Shown here one piece after another: positions 1-7,891 of a stretch of 38,285 nucleotides of DNA (the stretch's first letter is position 1; every line of letters starts with the position of its first letter). The DNA is taken from NCBI GenBank assembly GCA_022820125.1, contig JAJEGA010000102.1, positions 1 through 38,285 of the forward strand, written 5' to 3'. This DNA is from Anaerolineae bacterium. GTDB lineage: Bacteria; Chloroflexota; Anaerolineae; Aggregatilineales; Phototrophicaceae. Both the position numbers and the translations under genes were made by a program. Under the pieces are notes generated by a model, which was not told the DNA's origin, did not search any database, and worked only from the letters and a program-made list of their open reading frames with translations.

Positions 1-2
1 CT

Positions 3-69
3 GTAGGGGCGAGCACGTGGCTCGTCCGCTTGATAATCTCCGGCGGGCGATTCACAGAATCGCCCCTAC
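3..69. repeat. REPIN-like pair of inverted GTAG hairpins
   Basis: Two hairpins face each other. The left one is GTAG (3-6) followed by a GGGCGAGC/GCTCGTCC stem (7-27). The right one is the inverted form, GGGCGATT/AATCGCCC followed by CTAC (45-69). GTAG lies at both outer ends, which is the layout of a REPIN. The rest of 1-296 holds one degenerate single unit and no gene that I can support. Confidence 0.8.
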
Positions 70-192
70 AATTTTCGCTAAAGGATGATGTCGACGCTGA
101 AAGAATATTACGCTTGACGTGAATTCCAACCGACTTCGATACACTACCGCGCCTGCTTACGCCCCTTGCACATCAAGGGTTATCGGCAGTTT

Positions 193-217
193 ATAGGGGC
201 GAACCAGTGGCCCGCCC
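193..217 (+). repeat. degenerate single GTAG-type hairpin
   Basis: A single unit with ATAG in place of GTAG, followed by GGGCGAACC and a weakly matching GGCCCGCCC arm. It is a decayed member of the repeat family found throughout the spacers of this window. Confidence 0.55.
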
Positions 218-296
218 GCTCTTGTTAACTTGGCGCTACTCTTGTAATGCTGATGGATGTTAAGGATGAGCCGAAGCCCACCCTTAACTTAGCGAA

Positions 297-2375
297 CTAC
301 ATGTCGTCCATGCCATAGTCGGGCAGGGTGCCGGGGAAGATCTCGGCGATCTGCTCATCCGGGGTCACCCAAACGGCTTCCGGAATCACATTGCCCCAGG
401 TCCACTGATAGAAATAGGGAGGCGCGCCAACCGGGATGTTGTTGAAGCGCTTCGCCAAGCCCAAGCCATAGCGGCCGATGATGCCGCCGACATGGTAGAC
501 GTTGCCAGTGAAGAGATTGATGTAACGCGCCATCAAATCCTTGCGCGCGTCAAAGTCCGGCTCCAGGCAGAAGTCGTTGACGATGTCAATCAGTTCTTCC
601 TCGAAGTCCAGCAATTCGCGTTCACCGGCGTCGGCGCGGTGGAAGTCCGGCGTGAGATCGGTGACGGGACCTAGATCCTGACAGCGGGTGAAGGAGGTTG
701 TGTATTCCTGCCCGGCGCGGTCGACGCGCGCTTCCCAGGTGCCGGTGGTGATCGCATCGCCAGCGGCGGGACCCTGCAGCGGGCGCAAATTGACCTGAAT
801 GCCCACGTCCCGCATCAGCAGAACAAAGGCGTCGCCGATCTGTCCGGTCGCTTCGGCGGCGACGCTGGTATCCAGCACGATGACCAGGTTGTCGCCCGCC
901 AGCGCGCCGTCAGTCCAGTTGAGGATGCCGTCGCCATCGGTATCTTCAAAGCCCAGCTCCGCCAGCAGCGCGCGCGCCGATTCCGGCGAATAGGGATAGT
1001 AGACCACGCTGTCGATATCGAAGTAGGGCGAGCCGGGCGTGACGCCGCCAGCGAAGGCGCGCATGAAGGGACCGCGGATAACCGCTTGGCCGATGCCATC
1101 GCCATCAATCGCATGTTGGACCGCGCGCCGGAAATGGAGATCGCGGAAGAGATCGCGCAGCGCCTGGTCGCGCTCGTCCGCAACACCCAAGGTCGCCGAC
1201 AGGTTGAACTCGATATTGAATGCGAGCGTCTCGGGACCCCACTCAATGTAGAAGTGAGCGTCGTCTTCCTGCGAGCGCGTAATCGCCTCTACATAGGTGC
1301 TCGGGTTCTCCAGGTTGGTGTGGTCAATCGAGCCAGCCAACGTGCCTAGCGTACGGCCAATGCCGCTGGGCCCCTTCTCGAAAGTGACTTCTTCAAGGTA
1401 GGGCAGTTGGTTGCCCGCCTCGTCAACCTTCCAGTAATAGGGATTCCGGCGGTGCACCATGAATTCGTCGATCTGGTAATCGACAGCGACCCAGGGACCC
1501 ATCGTCGGGACGGGCAAGTCGTCCTGTACCTGGAAGGTCTCGAAGGTGTCATAATCGGATTCAGCGTTGATCGCCGGATGCATCGGCGAGTAGGCGTGCT
1601 CGGCGCAGATGTTGAAGTCCAGGAAGTCCATCTTGAACAGCAACTGGGCGGGGTAGGCTACGGGGAATGTCCAGGTAATCTGGTCGTCGCCGGTCTGCTC
1701 CAGCATGATGTCTTCGCCGTCAACCTGCCAAGTGCTGCGGTTCGTCCAGGAATTGACATTCTCGTCCAGGATGATGTGGTTCCAGGTGAACATGATGTCA
1801 TGAACGCCGAAAGGATGCCCATCAGACCATTTCGCGCCCTTGATGATGTTCATCACCAATTGCGTGCCGTCCTCGCTCCATTCCCAATCCGTCGCCAGGT
1901 TGGGCAGGGGCTCGAGGTTGTCGTGGCGCAAGAACATGGGACCGGACTTGACCAGCGATTCGCCATAGATGTAGTTGATGCCGAACCAGCCCTGCGTTTG
2001 ACGCGCGCAGAGATTCCAGCCAGCCGTCGGCACAGCCGAGAAGTCGCGCCAGACGCCGCCATAGACGCCCAAGCCCGCCGACATGCCGGATTCCAAAATC
2101 ACCTGCGGATTCTCGGGCAGGCGTTCCTCGACCGGCGGCAGATCGCCCGCTTCTACCATAGCTGTCACATAGGCTGGCTCGCTGTAAGAATCAAGCGCCT
2201 TGTAAACCAGCATCTCGTCCAAGGAGAAGGTCACAATCGGGTTATCGCCCAACTGCACGCCCTCGGGATAGGGGACTGGATCAGCCACTTCGTCCATCTG
2301 CGCGAAGCTGCCCCCCCCCACAGCAAATATTGCCGCTAGCAAAAGCAGCAGAGAAAAAAATCGTGAACGCCTCAT
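297..2375 (-). CDS. ABC transporter substrate-binding protein, family 5 (peptide/oligosaccharide type)
   Basis: This is an extracellular solute-binding protein of the DppA/OppA (SBP_bac_5) fold, which captures peptides or other oligomers for an ABC importer. Its 692 residues are long for the family but typical of Chloroflexota members. A signal peptide covers about residues 1-26, with a hydrophobic leucine run and an SFAQ cleavage region. The family body follows, including a segment around residues 160-200 (DWEWSEDGTQLVM, KWSDGHPF) that is diagnostic of SBP_bac_5. The start is supported by GGAGGAA six bases before ATG. A run of nine G on the coding strand (2311-2319 on the plus strand) encodes the GGG of the signal peptide. 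The gene lies 73 bp downstream of an OppD-like ATPase. No permease gene is in view, so the substrate and the partner permeases are unknown. Confidence 0.9.
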   Translation of the reverse strand: MRRSRFFSLLLLLAAIFAVGGGSFAQMDEVADPVPYPEGVQLGDNPIVTFSLDEMLVYKALDSYSEPAYVTAMVEAGDLPPVEERLPENPQVILESGMSAGLGVYGGVWRDFSAVPTAGWNLCARQTQGWFGINYIYGESLVKSGPMFLRHDNLEPLPNLATDWEWSEDGTQLVMNIIKGAKWSDGHPFGVHDIMFTWNHIILDENVNSWTNRSTWQVDGEDIMLEQTGDDQITWTFPVAYPAQLLFKMDFLDFNICAEHAYSPMHPAINAESDYDTFETFQVQDDLPVPTMGPWVAVDYQIDEFMVHRRNPYYWKVDEAGNQLPYLEEVTFEKGPSGIGRTLGTLAGSIDHTNLENPSTYVEAITRSQEDDAHFYIEWGPETLAFNIEFNLSATLGVADERDQALRDLFRDLHFRRAVQHAIDGDGIGQAVIRGPFMRAFAGGVTPGSPYFDIDSVVYYPYSPESARALLAELGFEDTDGDGILNWTDGALAGDNLVIVLDTSVAAEATGQIGDAFVLLMRDVGIQVNLRPLQGPAAGDAITTGTWEARVDRAGQEYTTSFTRCQDLGPVTDLTPDFHRADAGERELLDFEEELIDIVNDFCLEPDFDARKDLMARYINLFTGNVYHVGGIIGRYGLGLAKRFNNIPVGAPPYFYQWTWGNVIPEAVWVTPDEQIAEIFPGTLPDYGMDDM

Positions 2376-2448
2376 GGCAATTCCTCCAAATTAGATTGAC
2401 AAAAATTAACCCGCCGGCAACGCCAGCAGGATAATCAACCTTTGGGTC

Positions 2449-3504
2449 TTAATGCGCCACAGCGGAGGCTTGTTCCGCTTGCGCCGCCGGTTCATGCAGC
2501 CAGCAAGCCACATGATGCTCGCCGTCTACCCGGGTCGGCGGCGGCAAATGCCTCCGGCATTTCGCCATTACATGCGGGCAGCGGTCGGCAAAGGCGCAGC
2601 CGGCGATCTCCGCCGTCGCATTGGGCACGATGCCTTCAATCGGCACCAGGATCTCCTTGCGCCGCCCGAGGACCGGTATTGATTCCAACAAGCCCACCGT
2701 ATAGGGATGCTGCGGATTGCGGAAGATATCAGTCACCGAGCCGTATTCGACGATGCGACCGAAATACATCACAGCCACATAGTCAGCCATCTGCGAAACG
2801 ACGCCCAAATTGTGCGTGATGATGATGATTGACGAGCCAAAATCTTCCTGCAGCTTCTCCATCAAATCAATGATCTGCGCCTGTATCGTCACATCAAGCG
2901 CCGTCGTCGGCTCATCGGCGATCAAGATCGACGGATTGCAAGACAGCGCGAGCGCAATCATCACGCGCTGCCGCATGCCGCCGCTCAACTGATGCGGATA
3001 CTGCTTCACCCGCTCTTCCGGGTCGGCAATGCGAACGCGATCCAGCATGTCAATCGCCACTTTGATCGACTCTTTGCGGCTGAGCCCTTGATGCAATTCC
3101 ACCACTTCGGCGATCTGCCGACCAACGGTATGCAAGGGATTGAGCGAAGTCATCGGCTCTTGAAAGATCATCGAAATCTCGCCGCCGCGGATGCTGCGCA
3201 TTTCGATGCCTTTGGGGTCGAGCTTCACGATATCGATCGTCTCGGCGCGCCGTTTCTGGCGGCGGAAGATGATCTCGCCATCGACGATCTCCCCCGGCGG
3301 CGACTTGATCAATTGCATGATTGAACTCGCGGTCACGCTTTTGCCGCAGCCGCTCTCGCCGACGATGCCCAGCGTCTGTTTATTCGCCAACTCAAAGCTG
3401 ACGCCCTTCACCGCCTGCACCACGCCGCGCTCGGTGAAGAAATGCGTCTTTAAGTTCTTAACTTCCAGAATCGGCTCAGCGCCGGCAGTGCTGTTCACGA
3501 TCAT
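2449..3504 (-). CDS. Oligopeptide-type ABC transporter ATP-binding protein (OppD/DppD-like)
   Basis: This is a cytoplasmic ATPase subunit that powers a Dpp/Opp importer. Walker A is GESGCGKS at residues 49-56. The LSGGMRQR signature and the LIADEPTTALD Walker B follow. The C-terminal oligopeptide-binding (oligo_HPY) tail has the usual cysteines (GCAFADRCPH, KCRR, ACW). I chose the ATG at 3504. An in-frame TTG at 3525 lies inside the hairpin repeat just upstream and is an unlikely start. The protein has 351 residues, normal for OppD. It probably shares a transcript with the downstream binding protein. The usual partner OppF and both permeases are absent from the visible region, so it may work with subunits encoded elsewhere. 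Confidence 0.9.
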   Translation of the reverse strand: MIVNSTAGAEPILEVKNLKTHFFTERGVVQAVKGVSFELANKQTLGIVGESGCGKSVTASSIMQLIKSPPGEIVDGEIIFRRQKRRAETIDIVKLDPKGIEMRSIRGGEISMIFQEPMTSLNPLHTVGRQIAEVVELHQGLSRKESIKVAIDMLDRVRIADPEERVKQYPHQLSGGMRQRVMIALALSCNPSILIADEPTTALDVTIQAQIIDLMEKLQEDFGSSIIIITHNLGVVSQMADYVAVMYFGRIVEYGSVTDIFRNPQHPYTVGLLESIPVLGRRKEILVPIEGIVPNATAEIAGCAFADRCPHVMAKCRRHLPPPTRVDGEHHVACWLHEPAAQAEQASAVAH

Positions 3505-3514
3505 TCTTTCTTGT

Positions 3515-3590
3515 GGGCGACCCAAGGGTCGCCCCTACAATTGTCTCCAGATTGTCGATTCCTGCGGGCGATCCGGTGGATAGCCCCTAC
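3515..3590 (-). repeat. two GTAG hairpins in direct orientation
   Basis: Units at 3515-3538 (GGGCGACCC/GGGTCGCCC stem, then CTAC) and 3566-3590 (a more degenerate stem, then CTAC) point the same way. The first ends 11 bp upstream of the OppD start codon, so it lies in that gene's leader. A hairpin there could affect the transcript between the GH4 gene and the ATPase. Confidence 0.75.
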
Positions 3591-3640
3591 ACACATGGGA
3601 TTCTGTTGTCATACCGCTTATCGCCCGACCTGGCTGTCTG

Positions 3641-5146
3641 CTAAGCGCGTCTCTCCGCCGCCAACTCCTCGATGCCGCGCGTATGCAGGCGGGCTGCGCC
3701 GGCCGATGCGCTTAGCATCACGCGACTGCCATTCGCTTCGTGCGCCGCCAAACGCGCCCGCGCCGATTCAATCTCCTCAGCCGTGTAATTCGGCAGCCAC
3801 TCCGCCTGCGAGACCAGCAGCTCGTCGGTCATCTGCCACACTTCTTCCGGATTGCAAACCGCGCCCACCAGCGGATCATGCAGCATCGCCTGCTTCAGCA
3901 GCGTCACATCGCCGCGCACTGCCGCTTCCATCGCCATTTCCTGGACGCGCACACTGGCGGAGCAGGTCGCGGCGCAAGCCATAGGCAAATCGCCAACCAC
4001 CGGCATATTGATGCCATTCTTGTCGACATAACCGGGGATCTCCACCACGCAGCCATCCGGCAAATTCGTGATATAACCGCGATTCGGCACATTAAAATGC
4101 CCGCGATAAACCCGCCCGGTTTCCAGTCCTTCAATAATGTAGGAGCCATGCTCCAGGCTGCGGTCGGCGGCGCTGATCATCGGCGGCTCTTCCTCGAGCC
4201 AATTGGGGAAATCAGTCTCGAACCAATTGCGCCCCTCAGTGCAAACGCGCAGATAACCACCGGTCTCGCCCAGAATCCAGCGATTCAAGCTGATCCAGTC
4301 CGTGATCTCGGCGGGGCGCTTGCGATACCAAGGCACATACTCGCTCAAATGCCCATTCGATTCGGTCGAGTAATAACCGAAGCGCCGCAGCACATCAATG
4401 CGGACTTTCTCTTCCTCGCGGAATTGCGGATGCGCCTCGAAGAGTTCCAGCAGGCGCGGGGTCATATCCATGCCTCGCCAGCGCACCTGCACGTACCAGG
4501 TCTGATGATTGATGCCGGCGCAGATAATATCGACGTCAGCGCGCGTCACTTGCTCGTCTTCCGCAATCAGCCTCTCGCGCCGCGCCCAAAGCTCGATGCA
4601 CTCGGCGATTTGAGAATGCCCATGCTGCACGCCATGGCACAAGCCGATGGTGCGCACGCCGCCGTATTTATTGCAGGCCCAGGTGTTCATCGCCATCGGA
4701 TTGGAATAATTGAGGAAGAGCGCGCCCGGCTTGGCCACATCGCGGATATCACGGCAGATGCCAAGCAGCGCCGGGATCGTCCGCTGGCCATACATGATGC
4801 CGCCAGCGCAGATCGTATCGCCCACGCATTGGTCGACGCCGTACTTCAGCGGGATGTCGATATCCAGGGCGAAGGCATCCAGCCCGCCCTGCCGAATCAT
4901 GCAAATGACATAATCGGCATCGGCGATCGCTTCCCGCCGTTCCAGCGTCGATGCGACTGTCGCCGGCAAGCCATTCGCCTTGATATCGCGCTCGCATAAT
5001 TGCGCCACCATGCTCAGATTGCGCGCCGAGATATCCATCAGCGCGAAATGCGTGTCGCCGAATTCCGGCACCGTGAGCAAATCGGTCATCAGCCGGCGGG
5101 TGAAACCCACCGAGCCAGCGCCGATCATGGCAATCTTCAAAGACAT
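3641..5146 (-). CDS. Glycoside hydrolase family 4 (alpha-galactosidase/alpha-glucosidase type)
   Basis: This is an NAD- and metal-dependent glycosidase that works by oxidation and elimination rather than by paired carboxylates. The nucleotide-binding motif GAGSVGF is at residues 9-15. NYSNP (147-151) and C170-H171-G172 are the expected substrate and metal ligands, and GINHQTW (211-217) is the conserved GH4 motif with H214. The 501-residue length is typical. There is no signal peptide, so it acts in the cytoplasm on imported oligosaccharides. GAGG lies about eight bases before ATG. The next gene downstream encodes the OppD-like ATPase, which suggests co-expression with an importer. The exact sugar specificity (alpha-galactoside, alpha-glucoside or uronide) cannot be read from the sequence. 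Confidence 0.9.
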   Translation of the reverse strand: MSLKIAMIGAGSVGFTRRLMTDLLTVPEFGDTHFALMDISARNLSMVAQLCERDIKANGLPATVASTLERREAIADADYVICMIRQGGLDAFALDIDIPLKYGVDQCVGDTICAGGIMYGQRTIPALLGICRDIRDVAKPGALFLNYSNPMAMNTWACNKYGGVRTIGLCHGVQHGHSQIAECIELWARRERLIAEDEQVTRADVDIICAGINHQTWYVQVRWRGMDMTPRLLELFEAHPQFREEEKVRIDVLRRFGYYSTESNGHLSEYVPWYRKRPAEITDWISLNRWILGETGGYLRVCTEGRNWFETDFPNWLEEEPPMISAADRSLEHGSYIIEGLETGRVYRGHFNVPNRGYITNLPDGCVVEIPGYVDKNGINMPVVGDLPMACAATCSASVRVQEMAMEAAVRGDVTLLKQAMLHDPLVGAVCNPEEVWQMTDELLVSQAEWLPNYTAEEIESARARLAAHEANGSRVMLSASAGAARLHTRGIEELAAERRA

Positions 5147-5219
5147 GATTTGCCTCGCGTTAAATTGAATGCTGATTAGATATTCTTAGCGGCGAATTGT
5201 CAAGTGGCGGGTGTCGCTG

Positions 5220-6578
5220 CTACGATCTACCCTTGGCGCGCCATTCGGCCATGGTTCTATCGCCTTTGCTCTTGTTGCAATGGGTGCAAAGCAGTTGCAA
5301 ATTCTCAAGATGGTCAGTGCCGCCTTTGCTGCGCGGCAGGATGTGGTCCACTTCCATCACTTTGAAAGGGAAATGCACATCGCAGCCAACGCAGACGCCT
5401 TCCTGCTCGCCATAGAGCCGATGGCGGTGGGTGCGATAGTTGGGCAGCTTCCCCATATCCGTGCGCAGAGGCGGGTCGTCACGCACGATAGCGCCGCCCC
5501 AGAGCGCGCCGCGGTCGTCGCGGATGCGCTGATCGACCAGCTTCACGGCCAGCGGCGACAGGTCGATGCCGGCCCATTGCCGGTTCAGCCGGTCGGCGGC
5601 GACCAGCGTCGTGGCGCAGCCGCAGAAGGGGTCGAAGACCAGGTCGCCTTCGTTGCTGGAGGCGCTGATGATGCGGTCGAGCAAGGCGACGGGCTTCTGC
5701 GTGGGGTAGCCGGTGCGTTCTCTATTGTTACCAGTTAATGCTTTTATATCTGCCCAAAGATTGGATGCTGGGACACCTTTGGACTCGTGCAAATAAACTT
5801 TGCGTTCCGGGATTCCAGTACCTTCTTTAGCTTGGCGGATTCTATCATCTTGTTCGAGCTCTTTCATACGTTGTTCAGAGTAACGCCAAGTTCGAAGAAA
5901 CCCTCGAAAGTCATATGTATATCCGCCACCAGAAAGTCCACCTGTATGTAACGGGGCTGTTCTAAACCTGCCGCGCTTGTCTTCTAAGCGATACGTTTTC
6001 CTGACATATTCAGGGTCAAGTGGGACATATTTTGTGTTCCAAATGCCTCTGCCGTCTTTGGCATAGTAGAGGATAACATCATAAACTCTACCGAACTTTT
6101 TTGAATCGTTGTGTGAGCCATATCGACGCCAAATAATTTGCGCGCGCAAATTCTGTACTCCAAACACCGCATCCATCAGCAGCTTGAGATAATGGCTGGC
6201 GGTATCGTCGCAATGCAGGTAGATGCTGCCGGTGTCTTTCAAGATGCGCCGCATCTCCATCAGGCGCACGGCCATCATAATCAGATAGCTCATCATGGAC
6301 TTGCCATGCGTCTGGCGCGCGGTGTCAATCACGGCATAGGCGTCTGGGCTGCACTCCGCCAGCTCGCCATGTTCGTAGACATCGACATCGGAGAGCGTCC
6401 AGGTGTCTTTGAAAGCGGCGCCGGCCGCGCGGCTGCCGATGGGCGCGGCATAATCTTCGTTGGAGTTGAAGGGCGGGTCGAGGTAGATGAGGTCGATGCA
6501 GGCGCTGTTGATGCCGCGCATGACGGGCAGGTTGTCGCCCGTCCAGACCGTGCCGCTGGCGAAGTTGGGGGCGGTCAT
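5220..6578 (-). CDS. Beta-class DNA methyltransferase fused to a C-terminal HNH nuclease domain
   Basis: This is a site-specific DNA methyltransferase, probably modifying adenine N6 or cytosine N4. In the 452-residue protein, motif IV (DPPF, 34-37) comes first and the SAM-binding motif I (FDPFCG, 315-320) comes late, which is the beta-class order. The segment between them holds the target-recognition domain. An HNH domain follows at about 385-445, with zinc-type pairs C396/C399 and C431/C434, the D411-H412 core and N426. I chose the ATG at 6578. A longer reading to 6644 would translate a CCCCTCCC repeat. Plus-strand 5720-6150 (residues about 143-287) is visibly AT-richer than both flanks. No separate restriction gene is adjacent. 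It may be a solitary methylase with a DNA-binding or nicking HNH, or a single-chain restriction-modification enzyme. Confidence 0.9.
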   Translation of the reverse strand: MTAPNFASGTVWTGDNLPVMRGINSACIDLIYLDPPFNSNEDYAAPIGSRAAGAAFKDTWTLSDVDVYEHGELAECSPDAYAVIDTARQTHGKSMMSYLIMMAVRLMEMRRILKDTGSIYLHCDDTASHYLKLLMDAVFGVQNLRAQIIWRRYGSHNDSKKFGRVYDVILYYAKDGRGIWNTKYVPLDPEYVRKTYRLEDKRGRFRTAPLHTGGLSGGGYTYDFRGFLRTWRYSEQRMKELEQDDRIRQAKEGTGIPERKVYLHESKGVPASNLWADIKALTGNNRERTGYPTQKPVALLDRIISASSNEGDLVFDPFCGCATTLVAADRLNRQWAGIDLSPLAVKLVDQRIRDDRGALWGGAIVRDDPPLRTDMGKLPNYRTHRHRLYGEQEGVCVGCDVHFPFKVMEVDHILPRSKGGTDHLENLQLLCTHCNKSKGDRTMAEWRAKGRS

Positions 6579-6601
6579 GGGCAGTTCACCCCCCACCCCA
6601 A

Positions 6602-6630
6602 CCCCTCCCCACAAGGAGGGAGGGGCTTTT
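6602..6630. repeat. CCCCTCCC/GGGAGGGG hairpin repeat
   Basis: CCCCTCCC (6602-6609) pairs with GGGAGGGG (6618-6625), followed by CTTTT on the plus strand. It looks like an intrinsic terminator for plus-strand transcription, but no plus-strand gene ends here. On the minus strand it sits just before the methyltransferase start. It belongs to a family separate from the GTAG hairpins. A related C-rich hairpin lies at 25803-25842. Confidence 0.6.
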
Positions 6631-6671
6631 GTCGCTGATGGCACGCAAGCCCGTACAGCACATAAGGACTC

Positions 6672-7529
6672 CTAAGCCAATCCGCCGAGCTCCCACAGAC
6701 GCGCCATGTATGTCGCCGTCTCCGCTGCCGCCGCGCGCGGATCCTCCAACGCGTTAATCCGCTTGCTGAATGGCTCGGGCGTCACCGGACCATCATAACC
6801 CAGCGCCGCCAGCTTCTTCATGAAGCCCTCCAGCGGCAAGACGCCGGTCTCGGTCGGCAGCCGCCGATCATGATCGTCATAGGTCGCCATCGTCAGCCCG
6901 AGCGGCGCATCGTTGACGTGGACATTGACGATGTCCGCATTGCTGATCTTGTCCAAATCATCCACCGAGCCGCCCGAGGTATACAGATGCCAGGCATCCA
7001 GCAACAAGCCGACATTGCCCGTGCCGCAGGCGGCCGCCAGCTCCAGCATGCCTTCCATGTTGTAGATGAAATCATGCTGATCCGCCGGGCGCAGCGTCTG
7101 CGGACCGATGAATTCGATGCCGAAGCGGATGCCGTGATCCTTGCATACCTCCGCGATCGCCTTGAAGCGCTCGAGATGCCAGGCGAAGTTCTCATCGAAT
7201 TCACGCTCGGTCGATGAGGGCGGGCACCAGGTCGAAGAGCGCAGCGCGCCCAGCTCCGCGCCCAGCGCCGCATACTTCGGCAGCGCCGCCAAATCTTCGC
7301 GCCAGTCCTCATGCTGCCAGCGCACGGTCATGCCCCAGGCGCCATACTTGATGCCGGCGTCGTCGAACAGCGCCCACACGTAATCGGCGCCGCGCTCGTC
7401 TGCCAGCGCCGCCGCTTCCGCGATGCTGAAATCCAGCCCCTCAAAGCCGGTTTCCTTCGCCAGCTTGAGGCTCTCGCCCAGCGATAATCCTCGTATCCCA
7501 AGCGCGCCCGGGCTCAATGTCTTGTACAT
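6672..7529 (-). CDS. Sugar phosphate isomerase/epimerase family protein (AP endonuclease 2-like TIM barrel)
   Basis: This is a metal-dependent TIM-barrel isomerase or epimerase of the xylose isomerase-like superfamily, acting on a sugar or inositol derivative in the cytoplasm. Expected metal ligands are visible: E139 (GIEFIGP), D178 and H181 (LLLDAWHLY), H204 (VNVHVND) and E252 (TPEPFSKR). The 285-residue length is typical. A strong ribosome site (AAGGGGAG) lies six bases before ATG. The gene lies between the methyltransferase and the divergent rpiA gene. Its substrate is not identifiable, and members of this superfamily are often mis-assigned, so only the family is called. Confidence 0.88.
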   Translation of the reverse strand: MYKTLSPGALGIRGLSLGESLKLAKETGFEGLDFSIAEAAALADERGADYVWALFDDAGIKYGAWGMTVRWQHEDWREDLAALPKYAALGAELGALRSSTWCPPSSTEREFDENFAWHLERFKAIAEVCKDHGIRFGIEFIGPQTLRPADQHDFIYNMEGMLELAAACGTGNVGLLLDAWHLYTSGGSVDDLDKISNADIVNVHVNDAPLGLTMATYDDHDRRLPTETGVLPLEGFMKKLAALGYDGPVTPEPFSKRINALEDPRAAAAETATYMARLWELGGLA

Positions 7530-7751
7530 CTGTGCTCCCCTTCTTCAATGTATTCGCTCAGTTCCTCATTCACCCCGCAAACTATAACCCATTCCGGAAG
7601 CCTTTACAGCACCTGCTGTGTCGACGGTCAGTGTCTTCGCGACCTACTCGACCTATGCGACCCTCAGTATGTGAAAGTAAGTAATACAACAATCAGAAGA
7701 ATAGTGTAAAGGCGACTCTTGAGACGCCCGGACACAAAATCTCAATATTAC

Positions 7752-7775
7752 GGGCGAGCCAAGGCTCGCCCCTAC
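7752..7775 (-). repeat. single GTAG hairpin
   Basis: GGGCGAGCC/GGCTCGCCC form the stem, followed by CTAC at the right end, so GTAG lies on the minus strand. It is one complete solitary unit. Confidence 0.75.
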
Positions 7776-7878
7776 AGATTCCAAAAGGAGAAACACCGTC
7801 CTTTTTTTGAATGACTAGCTTGCACTTGCTTCTGTGTTGCCTCTTTTCCTCTGTCGTGAAAAAAAGCGCCGGATGTCG

Positions 7879-7884
7879 TACAAT
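7879..7884 (+). promoter_or_regulatory. candidate -10 box of rpiA (possible leaderless transcript)
   Basis: TACAAT matches five of six bases of the TATAAT consensus and ends eight bases before the rpiA ATG. No Shine-Dalgarno sequence is visible. If this box is used, transcription would begin at or next to the A of the start codon. The -35 region is weak, so this is tentative. Confidence 0.3.
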
Positions 7885-7891
7885 CCCAACT

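Larger units (their letters stand above)
7530..7891. other. divergent intergenic region before rpiA
   Basis: This is a 362-bp spacer between two diverging genes. It contains one single GTAG hairpin (7752-7775) and a possible promoter for rpiA. The short open frames across it on either strand have no recognisable protein content, and I see no other gene. Confidence 0.6.

Noticed and set aside
1407..2339. Long plus-strand open frame (310 codons)
   Set aside because: It is antisense to the family 5 binding protein, has no recognisable domain or ribosome site, and is explained by GC-rich codon usage on the other strand.
3505..3525. TTG start giving seven extra residues to the OppD-like ATPase
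   Set aside because: The added codons are part of a hairpin repeat and no ribosome site precedes them. The ATG at 3504 fits the family.
3740..4999. Long plus-strand open frame (419 codons)
   Set aside because: It lies fully inside the GH4 gene on the opposite strand. The histidine- and arginine-rich translation is typical of a shadow frame.
6602..6630. Intrinsic terminator on the plus strand
   Set aside because: The hairpin and T run look right, but no plus-strand gene precedes it and a related C-rich hairpin lies in another leader, so I call it a repeat.
6579..6644. N-terminal extension of the methyltransferase
   Set aside because: It translates a CCCCTCCC repeat into low-complexity sequence. 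The ATG at 6578 starts just before the conserved domain.
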